23,445 nt of DNA, taken from positions 1 through 23,445 of the forward strand of contig CAZBPZ010000021.1 in NCBI GenBank assembly GCA_964493955.1, written 5' to 3'. The stretch comes from CAZBPZ01 sp964493955. GTDB taxonomy: Bacteria > Chloroflexota > Dehalococcoidia > Dehalococcoidales > Fen-1064. Below are positions 6,070-13,153 of the stretch, piece by piece. The position numbers and the translations under genes were made by a program. Position 1 is the stretch's first letter. Each line of letters begins with the position of its first letter. The notes under the pieces were generated by a model, which saw only the letters and a list, made by a program, of their open reading frames with translations, had not been told where the DNA came from and searched no databases.

Positions 6070-8028
6070 CTACCCGGCGGCCACTTCAATCATGGCGAGA
6101 AACTGGCGCGGTGTCCAGTTCTTCAGCGTCATCGCCTTCGAAGGGCAGGCCACCGCGCAGGCCCCACACCCCTCGCACAGCGCCTGGTTGACCTCCGCCA
6201 CCTGCCGCCGCTCGTCCAGGCTAACAGCGCGGTAGGCGCAGGCAGCCACACACTGGGCACACCCGGTACACGTCTCCACCTCGACCTCGGCCACCACCGG
6301 CTCGTGGAGAAGCCGGCGGCGCGAGAAGAGTGAGAGCACCTTGCTGGCGGCGGCATCGGCCGAGGCAATGGTATCGGGCAGGTCACGCGGCCACTGGGCC
6401 GCACCCGCCAGGTAGATACCGGATGTCAGGCTCTCCACCGGCCGGAGCTTGATGTGCGCCTCGCTGAGGAAACCGTGGGCATCGACAGCAATGTTGAGAC
6501 GGCGGCTCAACTCGCCGGCCGAAGGATGCGGTACCATTGCCCTTGCCAGCACCACCAGGTCCGCCCTGACGATAACATCCTTGCCGAGCAGGTCATCACG
6601 GCCCTGCACCCGAATGTAGCCGTCCTGGCGGCCCACCGTACCAACTTTGCCCCTGATGTAGATGATACCTTCATCGGCGCTGGCGGCCTGGACGAACTCC
6701 TCGTAGCCCAGGGCATCGGCCCGCAGGTCGGTATAGAAGATATAGGCCGTACCATCCGGCACCGCCCGGCGGTACTGGACGGCCTGGCGCGCCACGTACA
6801 TGCAGCACACCCGCGAGCAGTACGGCACACCGTACTCGGGGTCACGCGAGCCCACGCACGAGATAAATACCACCTGCCGCGGGACGGTACCGTCCGACGG
6901 CCGCCGTACCTCCCCGCCGGTCGGCCCGTCCGGGGCCAGCAGGCGCTCAAACTGCAGCCCGTCCACGATATCCGGGTCAGCCGGGTAGGTGGCCGTCCGC
7001 TCCGGCGGCAGCAGGTCGTAGCCCGGGGCCGCCACAATTGTCCCCACCTCTTCGGTGACCACTTCATCAGCGGCCGCGAAGTCGATTGCCCCCCCGGGGC
7101 AGACCTCGCGGCACGCCTGGCAGTCACCCCGGGTAAAGTGCCGGCAGACGGTAGCATCGATTACCGGCACAAAGGGAGTACTACCCGGCACCGGCAGGCG
7201 GACTGCCCGGCGCATCGTCAGGCCGCGGTCAAACTCGGACGGCACCTCCACCGGGCACCTCTCCAGACAGAGACCGCAGCCATCACAGCGGGCCGCATCA
7301 ATGTAGCGGGCCCTGCGCCGCACGCTAACCACGAAGTTGCCCACGTAACCCGCAACCTCTTCAACCTCGGAGTAAGTGTAAAGGCGTATCCGGGGGTTAG
7401 AGACCACCGCCGCCAGGCGCTCCGCCAGCAGTCCCCGGGGTAGCTCCAGCGAGGGATAGGTACCGGCCAGCCGGGAAGCATGGCCGCCGATGTACGGCTC
7501 CCTCTCCACCAGCACCACCTCGTAGCCCCCGGCGGCAATATCCAGGGCCGCCTGTACGCCCGCCGGCCCCGCCCCGATGACGAGGGCACGCCGGGTGAGC
7601 GGTGTCACCATCGGTTCCAGGGCCAGGTTGAGCCGGAGCTTCTCGACCGCCGCCTTCACGATGGCGATGGCCTTCCCGGTGGCTTTTTCCGGCTCGTCCA
7701 GGTGCGGCCAGCTGCACTGCTCGCGGATGTTGGCTATCTCCACGCGGTAGGGGTTGAGCCCCTCGGCGGCGGCCGCCTGGCGGAACGTCCGCTCGTGGAG
7801 CGTGGGCGAGCAGTTGGCATTGACAACGCCGTCGAGGCGGTGCTCGCGGATGGCACGCCGCATCAGCTGCTGGCCCGGCTCCGAGCACATGTAAAGGTAG
7901 TCCTCGGCGTGGACAACGCCGGGGTAGCGGCGCAACTCTTCAACAACACGGTCCACGTCAACCGTGCCGGCAATGTTGCTGCCGCAGTGGCAGACAAAGA
8001 CGCCGATGCGTGCCTGTCGCGCCGGCAT
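6070..8028 (-). CDS. Long HdrA-like FAD/Fe-S protein (HdrA N-terminal domain plus C-terminal diferredoxin)
   Basis: A 652-residue HdrA homologue starting at 8028, one base after the stop of the short HdrA gene, so translation is probably coupled. The N-terminal HdrA domain shows GVFVCHCGSNI (Cys13, Cys15), YMCSEPGQ (Cys48), NANCSPTLHE (Cys73) and REQCSW. Next is an FAD Rossmann domain, ALVIGAGPAG, followed by inserted Fe-S sites CDGCGLCLERCP and CQACREVCP, and the family motif YCSRVCCMY. The last 65 residues form a diferredoxin domain with CTGCAQCVAAC and CEGCGACAVACP. Compared with its neighbour it lacks the Cys pair of the CPQC motif, reading LELPRGLLAERL there. It may bind FAD and act as the branch point between ferredoxin-like donors, the short HdrA and the FrdAB-like subunits. 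Confidence 0.85.
   Translation of the reverse strand: MPARQARIGVFVCHCGSNIAGTVDVDRVVEELRRYPGVVHAEDYLYMCSEPGQQLMRRAIREHRLDGVVNANCSPTLHERTFRQAAAAEGLNPYRVEIANIREQCSWPHLDEPEKATGKAIAIVKAAVEKLRLNLALEPMVTPLTRRALVIGAGPAGVQAALDIAAGGYEVVLVEREPYIGGHASRLAGTYPSLELPRGLLAERLAAVVSNPRIRLYTYSEVEEVAGYVGNFVVSVRRRARYIDAARCDGCGLCLERCPVEVPSEFDRGLTMRRAVRLPVPGSTPFVPVIDATVCRHFTRGDCQACREVCPGGAIDFAAADEVVTEEVGTIVAAPGYDLLPPERTATYPADPDIVDGLQFERLLAPDGPTGGEVRRPSDGTVPRQVVFISCVGSRDPEYGVPYCSRVCCMYVARQAVQYRRAVPDGTAYIFYTDLRADALGYEEFVQAASADEGIIYIRGKVGTVGRQDGYIRVQGRDDLLGKDVIVRADLVVLARAMVPHPSAGELSRRLNIAVDAHGFLSEAHIKLRPVESLTSGIYLAGAAQWPRDLPDTIASADAAASKVLSLFSRRRLLHEPVVAEVEVETCTGCAQCVAACAYRAVSLDERRQVAEVNQALCEGCGACAVACPSKAMTLKNWTPRQFLAMIEVAAG
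6798..6852. repeat. 55-base near-identical segment, copy 1 (with 8539-8593)
   Basis: This segment of the long hdrA differs from 8539-8593 in the short hdrA by three bases by eye. It encodes the conserved cysteine motif region YCSRVCCM. It reflects the shared ancestry of the two hdrA genes. Confidence 0.7.
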
Positions 8029-8029
8029 A

Positions 8030-9394
8030 TCAGGCCACCACCCGTTCCGCCGAAGGTCTTGCCGCGGCAAACAGGGCCAGCACGTGGGCCGCGGCAGCAC
8101 TACCATGGGCAACCGAGTCAGGGATATCGCGCGGCCCCTGGGCCGTGCCCGCCACAAAAATCCCGGGGCGGGTTGTCTCTACCGGTGCCGTCCGGGGATG
8201 GCGCGGCGTGATAAAGCCGTGTTCATCGGTGGCGATACCAAGCCGGGCCGCCAGGTCGGTACTGCCGTTGCCCGGCAGCATGGCCATCCCCAGCACCACC
8301 ATGTCGGCCATTACCTCCACCTGCCGGCCGGTCAGGGTGTCAGCCCCCTGCACCACCAGGTGGTCACCATCGCGGTAGACGCGTGATACCTTGCCGCGCC
8401 AGTACCGCGCCCCCTCGGAAACGGCCCGCTGCAGGAACTCCTCGTAGCCTTTGCCGGTGGTGCGGGTATCAATGTAGAAGACATGGGCCGTACCGGTGGG
8501 CACGGCGTGGCGGTAGAGCATTGCCTGCTTGGCCAGGTACATGCAGCAGACCCGCGAGCAGTACGGCACACCGTGCTCGGGGTCACGTGAGCCGGCACAG
8601 GAAACAAAGACCACCTCGCGGGGCACCCGGCCGTCGGACGGGCGCCGTACTGCCCCGGCGGTGGGCCCACCGGGCGAGAGCATCCGCTCGAACTTGATGC
8701 CGTCCACCACGTCCGGGTCATCGGCGTACTCCGGCAGTCGTGAGACCGGCATGAGGTCAAACCCGGTGGCCACGATGATGGCCCCGACGTCCTCGCTGAT
8801 AAGCTCGGGCTGGTCTTCCCAGTCAATCGCCTGGCGCGGGCACAGCCGTTCGCAGATACGGCACTGGGGCGGCTTCTTACCCTCTGCGCCCGAGCTGATG
8901 AACTCCTGGTAGCGGATGTAGCGGCAGTGAGCGGCATCAATCACCGGCTTGGCCGGCACCGCCTGGGCGAAGGGGATGTAGATGGCCTTGCGCTCCCCCA
9001 CACCCGCCTCAAACTCCGACGGCACACTCTCCGGGCACTTCTGCCAGCAGATACCACAGCCGTTACAGAGGTCGTGGTTCACGCGGCGCGCCTGGCGCAG
9101 CACCTGCACCCGGAACGCCCCGACCTCACCGGCCACCGACTGCACCTCGGCGCTGGTGAGGAGCTTTATCCGGGGGTGGTGAGCAATCTCAACCATGCGG
9201 GGGGTCAGAATACACTGGGGACAGTCGAGCGTGGGGAAGACCTCGGCGTACTGTATCATGTGGCCGCCGATGCTGGGTGACTTCTCCACCAGCACCACCT
9301 CATAGCCGGCATCGGCCACGTCAAGCGCCGCCTGGATGCCAGCCACCCCGCCGCCAATGACAAGCGCCCGCCTGACCGGTGCCTTCACAGCCAT
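8030..9394 (-). CDS. Short HdrA-like flavoprotein (QmoA-like architecture)
   Basis: A 454-residue HdrA core without the N-terminal cysteine domain or the C-terminal diferredoxin. The start at 9394 has GGGAGG six bases upstream; the longer open frame before it overlaps hdrB and is not homologous. Features in order: the FAD Rossmann motif ALVIGGGVAG at residue 10, the HdrA signature TLDCPQCILTPRM near residue 55, Fe-S motifs CNGCGICWQKCP and CRICERLCP, and YCSRVCCMY. Length and layout resemble QmoA of sulfate reducers. It clearly derives from the same ancestor as the long HdrA downstream. The gene begins one base after the hdrB stop codon and ends one base before the long hdrA start. It probably carries FAD and passes electrons between the HdrBC pair and the long HdrA. 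Confidence 0.85.
   Translation of the reverse strand: MAVKAPVRRALVIGGGVAGIQAALDVADAGYEVVLVEKSPSIGGHMIQYAEVFPTLDCPQCILTPRMVEIAHHPRIKLLTSAEVQSVAGEVGAFRVQVLRQARRVNHDLCNGCGICWQKCPESVPSEFEAGVGERKAIYIPFAQAVPAKPVIDAAHCRYIRYQEFISSGAEGKKPPQCRICERLCPRQAIDWEDQPELISEDVGAIIVATGFDLMPVSRLPEYADDPDVVDGIKFERMLSPGGPTAGAVRRPSDGRVPREVVFVSCAGSRDPEHGVPYCSRVCCMYLAKQAMLYRHAVPTGTAHVFYIDTRTTGKGYEEFLQRAVSEGARYWRGKVSRVYRDGDHLVVQGADTLTGRQVEVMADMVVLGMAMLPGNGSTDLAARLGIATDEHGFITPRHPRTAPVETTRPGIFVAGTAQGPRDIPDSVAHGSAAAAHVLALFAAARPSAERVVA
8539..8593. repeat. 55-base near-identical segment, copy 2 (with 6798-6852)
   Basis: Direct-orientation partner of 6798-6852, about 1.74 kb away. The identity extends through third codon positions. 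This could reflect strong constraint or recent local gene conversion between the tandem paralogues. Confidence 0.7.
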
Positions 9395-9395
9395 T

Positions 9396-10232
9396 TTAGC
9401 CTCCCACCGGGCCCCCGCCCTGCAGCGCCCCGGCCTCGTCGGGGCTGAGCCCGCATTCCTCCGGGGTCGCACCCAGGGCAAGGGCCAGGAGCTGGGTAAA
9501 GTACACCACCGGCAGGTCCGGCTGCTGCAGGTTGCTGGCACAGAGGGGACAGCTAAGCGCAATTACCCCGGCCCCCAGCCGCTGCGCCGCCGTGATAATG
9601 CGTTGCCGGCGCTGCTCCACCGCCCCGGGGCTACCGACCACCTCGTAAGCACCGCAGCACTCGGTGGCCAGCGGGAAGCCCGGTACATCCGCCCCGAGGG
9701 CACGCAGGCAGTCCTCCATAACGGTGGGGGCCTCCACGGTGTCGATGGCGGCTGCCTGCGGCCGCGTCAGCGTGCAGCCGTAGTAGGCAACCACCTTCAG
9801 CCCGGCGAGCGGCCGCTCCACCCGGGCCGCCACCTCCCCCCAGCCGATGTCGTCCCGCAGCAGCGATAGCAGGTGGATGACCTCTACCTGGCCGGTGTAG
9901 TCCACCTCGTCATCCATGAAGGCATTGATGGCGTCCCTCTTCTCGGGACTGGTGCGCATCAGGATATCGGCCTGCTTCAGGGTGTTGTAGCAGAAGGAGC
10001 ACACCGTCACCAGGCGCTCGCTCCCCTGCTCGGCGGCACGCGCCAGGTCACGCACCGGCGCAATCTGGTGCGCCAGGTCATCATCAGTCATGGAGTAAAC
10101 GGTACCGCAGCAGTTCCAGCGCGGCAGCTCAACCAGGTGGACACCGAGCCGCTCCATGGCGGCCAGGGTGGACACTTCCAGCTCCCTGGCAGATGTCTTG
10201 AGGGTGCAGCCGGGAAAGAAAGCCAGGTCCAT
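9396..10232 (-). CDS. hdrB: HdrB-like heterodisulfide reductase subunit (two CCG domains)
   Basis: A 278-residue protein beginning MDLAFFPGC, the usual HdrB start. It holds two complete CCG domains. The first has Cys9, Cys41-Cys42 (WNCCGTVYS), and Cys78 and Cys81 (CSFCYNTL). The second has Cys153 (YYGCTL), Cys192-Cys193 (ECCGAYEV), and Cys228 and Cys231 (CPLCASNL). In methanogen HdrB these motifs bind two noncubane 4Fe-4S clusters that cleave disulfides. All ligand cysteines are retained, so a catalytic thiol/disulfide site is plausible; the substrate in a bacterium is unknown. GGAGG lies only one base from the ATG, an unusually tight spacing. The hdrC stop is eight bases upstream, and the short hdrA begins one base after the stop. 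Confidence 0.9.
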   Translation of the reverse strand: MDLAFFPGCTLKTSARELEVSTLAAMERLGVHLVELPRWNCCGTVYSMTDDDLAHQIAPVRDLARAAEQGSERLVTVCSFCYNTLKQADILMRTSPEKRDAINAFMDDEVDYTGQVEVIHLLSLLRDDIGWGEVAARVERPLAGLKVVAYYGCTLTRPQAAAIDTVEAPTVMEDCLRALGADVPGFPLATECCGAYEVVGSPGAVEQRRQRIITAAQRLGAGVIALSCPLCASNLQQPDLPVVYFTQLLALALGATPEECGLSPDEAGALQGGGPVGG

Positions 10233-10240
10233 GCCTCCGC

Positions 10241-10639
10241 CTAGCCTGTCATCTTCCTGAAGGCACTCACCATCGCAATCACCGGCAGGGCAGCCGCCTC
10301 CTCGCCCAGCCGCGAAGGGCTGACACGGTCACGGTTCTGGCGCAGCGTCAACTGCCGCAGGGCCTCCATCACCGCCGCAATATCAATGCCCCTGGGGCAG
10401 CGCACCGAACAGGTCATACAGGTAGCGCAGAGCCACGGCGTGCTGGAGGCCAGCAGTTCTTCTGAGAGCGAGAGGCGTACGCCGCGCATTACCTGGTTGG
10501 GAAGCAGGTCCATGGCAAAGGCCATCGGGCAACCGGCCGAGCATTTGCCACACTGATAGCACAGGCGGACATCCTCGCCGCTGAGCCGGGTGACCTGCTC
10601 CAGCAGCTCACCCCTGATACTGGCCGGGGACAGCTCCAT
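10241..10639 (-). CDS. hdrC: HdrC-like diferredoxin subunit
   Basis: A 132-residue soluble protein with two 4Fe-4S motifs: CYQCGKCSAGCPM (Cys27, 30, 33, 37) and CATCMTCSVRCPRG (Cys71, 74, 77, 81). The ATG at 10639, preceded by a GGTGG site, is preferred. The open frame continues upstream to 10867, but that extension has no recognisable ferredoxin or HdrC sequence and would cover the promoter region. HdrC relays electrons between HdrA flavoproteins and HdrB. No membrane helix is present, unlike QmoC or DsrK-type partners. It is the first gene of the operon. Confidence 0.87.
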   Translation of the reverse strand: MELSPASIRGELLEQVTRLSGEDVRLCYQCGKCSAGCPMAFAMDLLPNQVMRGVRLSLSEELLASSTPWLCATCMTCSVRCPRGIDIAAVMEALRQLTLRQNRDRVSPSRLGEEAAALPVIAMVSAFRKMTG

Positions 10640-10908
10640 ACCTGCCACCTGGGGTGCCGGCTGACACCAACACCCCGTGCCTCCACCTGCAGCATAGCAT
10701 ACCGGCCTCACGTAAACAAAGACACCGGGCCGGCTGAAGGGGTGGTCTTGCATGAAACCTGCAACTTTGGCCCGAAAACCTCCGGTAACCACACCGTACC
10801 GTGAAATCAGGTCAGGCGGACAGCGCCCGGCAGGTAACAATCTGCGAATACTGGTAGCCCCCGGCACCGGGGCCGGCGGAGGCCAGCCGGACCAGCCCTC
10901 AGGACTAC
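10640..10908. other. Intergenic region upstream of the Hdr/Frd operon
   Basis: About 270 bases without a convincing gene. It holds the candidate promoter at 10691-10719 and a GC-rich inverted repeat near 10858-10875. I see no RNA gene or mobile-element end here. Confidence 0.5.
10691..10719 (-). promoter_or_regulatory. Weak candidate promoter for the Hdr/Frd operon
   Basis: On the minus strand TTGTTT (10719-10714) is followed after 17 bases by TATGCT (10696-10691). Start of transcription would fall near 10684, leaving a leader of about 45 bases before hdrC. The -35 match is only three of six. Confidence 0.35.
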
Positions 10909-11286
10909 TTAAGGCTTACCCACCGGGGTAACTTCGCCCGGCAGCAGTGAGAACATCACGGCATCATGCACCGTATCCCCCAGCCTGAGCCGGTCCCGCA
11001 GCATGCCCTCCGGCGGGCACCCGCCGAGGAAGGCACCGGAGGCTGCCCCGGTGATGACGAATTCAAAGGCTGTGCCGATGTCCCATTTTTCGGGCTGGCC
11101 GCTCACCCACTGGCTTGCCTCCTCCAGCGTGTAGCCCGGATGACACCAGTCTATCCAGGGAAACACCTCGGCCACAGACTCGCGGGCCGCCGCGTAGAGG
11201 GGCACGGCGTCAGACTCACGGTAAGGCCGCAGCCTGATGCCGGCCCCTTCCAGCTCCAGGCGCGGTAGGCCGGTGCCTTCTGCCAT
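10909..11286 (-). CDS. GNAT acetyltransferase (RimJ/RimL-type) with internal deletion
   Basis: A 125-residue open frame that starts and ends like a RimJ/RimL-type GNAT enzyme but lacks its middle. The N-terminal half (IRLRPYRESDAVPLYAAA, then FPWIDWCHPGYTLEEASQW, then FVITGAASGAFLGGC) matches the family up to the strand before the acetyl-CoA core. The text then jumps to MLRDRLRLGDTVHDAVMFSL, which normally forms the C-terminal strand after the EKAGF-type motif. Motif A, with its pyrophosphate-binding RxxGxG loop, is absent. Full-length relatives have about 180 residues, so roughly 55 are missing in frame. It should not bind acetyl-CoA. An assembly deletion cannot be excluded. The ATG at 11286 has GAGG seven to eight bases upstream. 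The gene follows the NIPSNAP-like gene by nine bases. Confidence 0.7.
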   Translation of the reverse strand: MAEGTGLPRLELEGAGIRLRPYRESDAVPLYAAARESVAEVFPWIDWCHPGYTLEEASQWVSGQPEKWDIGTAFEFVITGAASGAFLGGCPPEGMLRDRLRLGDTVHDAVMFSLLPGEVTPVGKP

Positions 11287-11295
11287 CACCGATCC

Positions 11296-11940
11296 TCAGC
11301 GAAGCTCAGAATAAGGCAGCGTAAAGACCGGCTCCAGCCGCTCCTTCGGGGCGCGCGGGCGCAGGTTGCGGAAGAACTGGCGCGTGGTGTCATCCGCCGG
11401 CCGGTAGCCGTCCATCCGCAGGGCCCCTTTCCAGACGTCGATTACCTGGTTTGGGCTGCCGGAGACCGGTCTCAGGCGGGCTACGATGGGCAGCCCGGGT
11501 GGGGGTTGCGACAGGCCCGCCACAAAAGCGTCCCACTGGTTGGGGGCTACCTCCAGGACGGCCATGGTATAGGCACGTTGCGGCGTCTGCAGGCTCTCTT
11601 CGGCGGCCCGGTGCAATACCTGCGGCCAGACCGGTGCCAGCGGCTCGAGCAGGCGGCTGCGCCGCACCGGCGCCACCTCCTCCAGGTAGGCGGCGTACTC
11701 TCCCCAGTCCGTGTCCCGGCTGGCCGCCCGGCGGAACCCCTGCAGCGCCCCCAGGCTGTCAAACTCCAGCAGATGGCGTACCTGGCAGAACCACTCCAGG
11801 TCATTGTACCAGGCAACGAACAGGCGGCACCCGAGGCGATGGCAGAGCGGCACGAGCTTCCCGGCGGCAAACTCCGAAAACGCATCCAGCGTCTCCGGGC
11901 TGGCCGGGACCAGGTTAAGAGTCTCTTCCAGGTACAGCAT
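11296..11940 (-). CDS. NIPSNAP-like dimeric alpha/beta-barrel protein
   Basis: A 214-residue protein. The ATG at 11940 is chosen because GAGGAGG lies just upstream; an in-frame extension to 12066 would cover the divergent promoters. The N-terminal half (LYLEETLNLVPASPETLDAF, then LGCRLFVAWYNDLEWF, then HLLEFDSLGALQGF) matches the NIPSNAP/dimeric ferredoxin-like fold in both pattern and spacing. The second half (TMAVLEVAPNQWDAFVAGL) may be a second, more diverged copy of the same fold. The molecular role of bacterial NIPSNAP proteins is unknown. They often lie near catabolic oxidoreductases and CoA-transferases, as here. The gene is divergent from the Old Yellow Enzyme, with both promoters inside the shared 144-base gap. 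Confidence 0.7.
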   Translation of the reverse strand: MLYLEETLNLVPASPETLDAFSEFAAGKLVPLCHRLGCRLFVAWYNDLEWFCQVRHLLEFDSLGALQGFRRAASRDTDWGEYAAYLEEVAPVRRSRLLEPLAPVWPQVLHRAAEESLQTPQRAYTMAVLEVAPNQWDAFVAGLSQPPPGLPIVARLRPVSGSPNQVIDVWKGALRMDGYRPADDTTRQFFRNLRPRAPKERLEPVFTLPYSELR

Positions 11941-11982
11941 GGTGTTCCTCCTCAACCAGGACTGGCGGGCACGCTCCCCGCC

Positions 11983-12011
11983 ACGATACACGACCCCAGC
12001 CGCCCCGTCAA
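11983..12011 (-). promoter_or_regulatory. Candidate promoter for the NIPSNAP-like/GNAT genes
   Basis: On the minus strand TTGACG (12011-12006) precedes TATCGT (11988-11983) with a 17-base spacer. Predicted start is near 11976, which gives a 36-base leader. The -35 lies inside the left arm of the inverted repeat. Confidence 0.5.
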
Positions 12012-12039
12012 ACCCGCGCTCCCCGGGCTTTGACGGGGC
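12002..12039. repeat. Perfect 11-bp inverted repeat carrying both divergent -35 boxes
   Basis: GCCCCGTCAAA at 12002-12012 is the exact reverse complement of TTTGACGGGGC at 12029-12039, with 16 bases between. Each arm contains a TTGACG hexamer pointing outward. As RNA it would also form a stable hairpin, since the centre can add a CCCG/CGGG pairing. Confidence 0.8.
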
Positions 12040-12059
12040 CACACACCCCGGTCTAGGAT
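12030..12059 (+). promoter_or_regulatory. Candidate promoter for the Old Yellow Enzyme gene
   Basis: TTGACG at 12030-12035, an 18-base spacer, then TAGGAT at 12054-12059, which matches TATAAT at four of six positions. Start would be near 12066, about 19 bases before the ATG at 12085. Confidence 0.45.
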
Positions 12060-12064
12060 AGACC
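12050..12064. promoter_or_regulatory. Candidate operator palindrome overlapping the -10 box
   Basis: GGTCTA-GGA-TAGACC is a perfect 6-3-6 inverted repeat covering the proposed -10 element of the Old Yellow Enzyme promoter. A dimeric regulator bound here would block transcription. No regulator gene is adjacent. Confidence 0.4.
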
Positions 12065-12084
12065 AAACAGGCACCGGAGGCACT

Positions 12085-13133
12085 ATGAAACTCTTTGAGC
12101 CGATTACCATCGGCGGCATGGAGGTACCCAACCGCATCGTCTTCCCCGCCTTCCAGATGAATATGGGGCTATCGAACCGGCGCGCCCGTGCCTTCTACGC
12201 CGAACGGGCCCGAGGGGGCGCCGGCCTGGTCATCGGGGCAAACACCAGTATCGACAACTTTGCCTGCGAGGAGCTGTGGGGCGGCAGCCGGGGCCTGGCC
12301 GATTTCATCGGCCGGCTGCGCCGCCTGACCGACGACGTGCATGCCGCCGGTGGCCGGGTAGGAGTGCAGCTCTGGCAGGGACACCGCTTCCCCCAGGGCC
12401 GCGGCACCCAGGTGGCCGGCCAGGAAGTTGACCCGTCGAGCGGCGACCTGGTAGCAGCCTCTGACTACGAGGGCCGGCGTGCCCTCACTGTTCCGGAAAT
12501 AGAGTCCATCATCTACCGCTTTGCCAAGGCGGCGCGCAATGTGAAGGAGGCCGGGTTCGACTGCGTGGAGATTCACGGCGCCCACCAGTACCTGCTCTGC
12601 CAGTTCACCAACCCGGATATCAACCGGCGCACCGACAGGTACGGCGGTGACCTGGAAGGCCGCATGCGTTTCGGGCTGGACGTGGTGAAGGCAGTGCGTG
12701 CCTTCGTGGGGCCGGCCTTCCCGATATTCTTTCGCTTCGGGGCACTGGAAAAGGACGGCAAGATCCACCCGGACAGCCTGACCTACGCCCGGGAGCTGGA
12801 GAAGGCCGGGGTGGACTGTCTGGACGTCTCTACCGCTGGCTACGGCCCGATACCGGTCACCCCTCCCCGGCGCTACCGGATGGGCACCTTTACCTACCTG
12901 GCCGGGCCTGTTAAGGAGGNNNNNNNNNNGTAGCCATCGGCCGCCAGCTCGTGGCCGACCCGTTCTGGCCGAAGAAGGTCAGAGAGGGCCGCCGCGACGA
13001 GGTGGTCACCTGTGATAGCTGCAACGTCAACTGCTGCGCGCCGGCCTTCCCGCGCCGGCTGCCGCCGGACGCGCCGCTCTGCCGCTACAACGAGCGCGTC
13101 GGCCGGGAGTGGGAGCTCCCGGCGCCCGAATAG
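12085..13133 (+). CDS. Old Yellow Enzyme family NADH:flavin oxidoreductase, interrupted by an assembly gap
   Basis: The ATG at 12085 has GGAGG five bases upstream. The first 278 residues form an OYE TIM barrel: KLFEPITIGGMEVPNRIVF at the start, the active-site segment EIHGAHQYLL with His164, His167 and Tyr169, then RTDRYGGDLEGRMRF. Ten Ns at 12920-12929 break the frame. The sequence resumes as VAIGRQLVADPFWPKKV, a typical late OYE strand, and ends with CDSCNVNCC and LCRYN, matching the 4Fe-4S ligand pattern of 2,4-dienoyl-CoA/2-enoate reductases. By comparison with the family, about 25 to 30 residues are missing, so the gap is longer than ten bases and the frame change is artificial. The protein ends soon after the Fe-S motif and so lacks the C-terminal FAD/NAD(P)H domain. 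It probably reduces an activated C=C bond. Confidence 0.82.
12920..12929. other. Assembly gap (10 N)
   Basis: Placeholder gap within the Old Yellow Enzyme gene. Reading frames on the two sides do not match, and conserved OYE sequence of roughly 80-90 bases seems to be missing. Confidence 0.95.
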
Positions 13134-13153
13134 CCCCCGGCCAGCCGGCGAGG

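Noticed and set aside
8029..8157. Extension of the long hdrA frame upstream of 8028
   Set aside because: It overlaps the end of the short hdrA and has no HdrA sequence. The homologous N-terminus begins at MPARQARIGVF.
9395..9562. Extension of the short hdrA frame upstream of 9394
   Set aside because: It overlaps hdrB in another frame and looks like shadow sequence. A good ribosome site supports 9394.
10640..10867. N-terminal extension of the HdrC frame
   Set aside because: It has no similarity to HdrC, contains no cluster motif, and ATG 10639 gives a normal HdrC start. The region more likely holds the promoter.
10858..10875. GC-rich inverted repeat CCCCGGCACCGGGG as a terminator downstream of the GNAT gene
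   Set aside because: The stem is short and no T-run follows on either strand.
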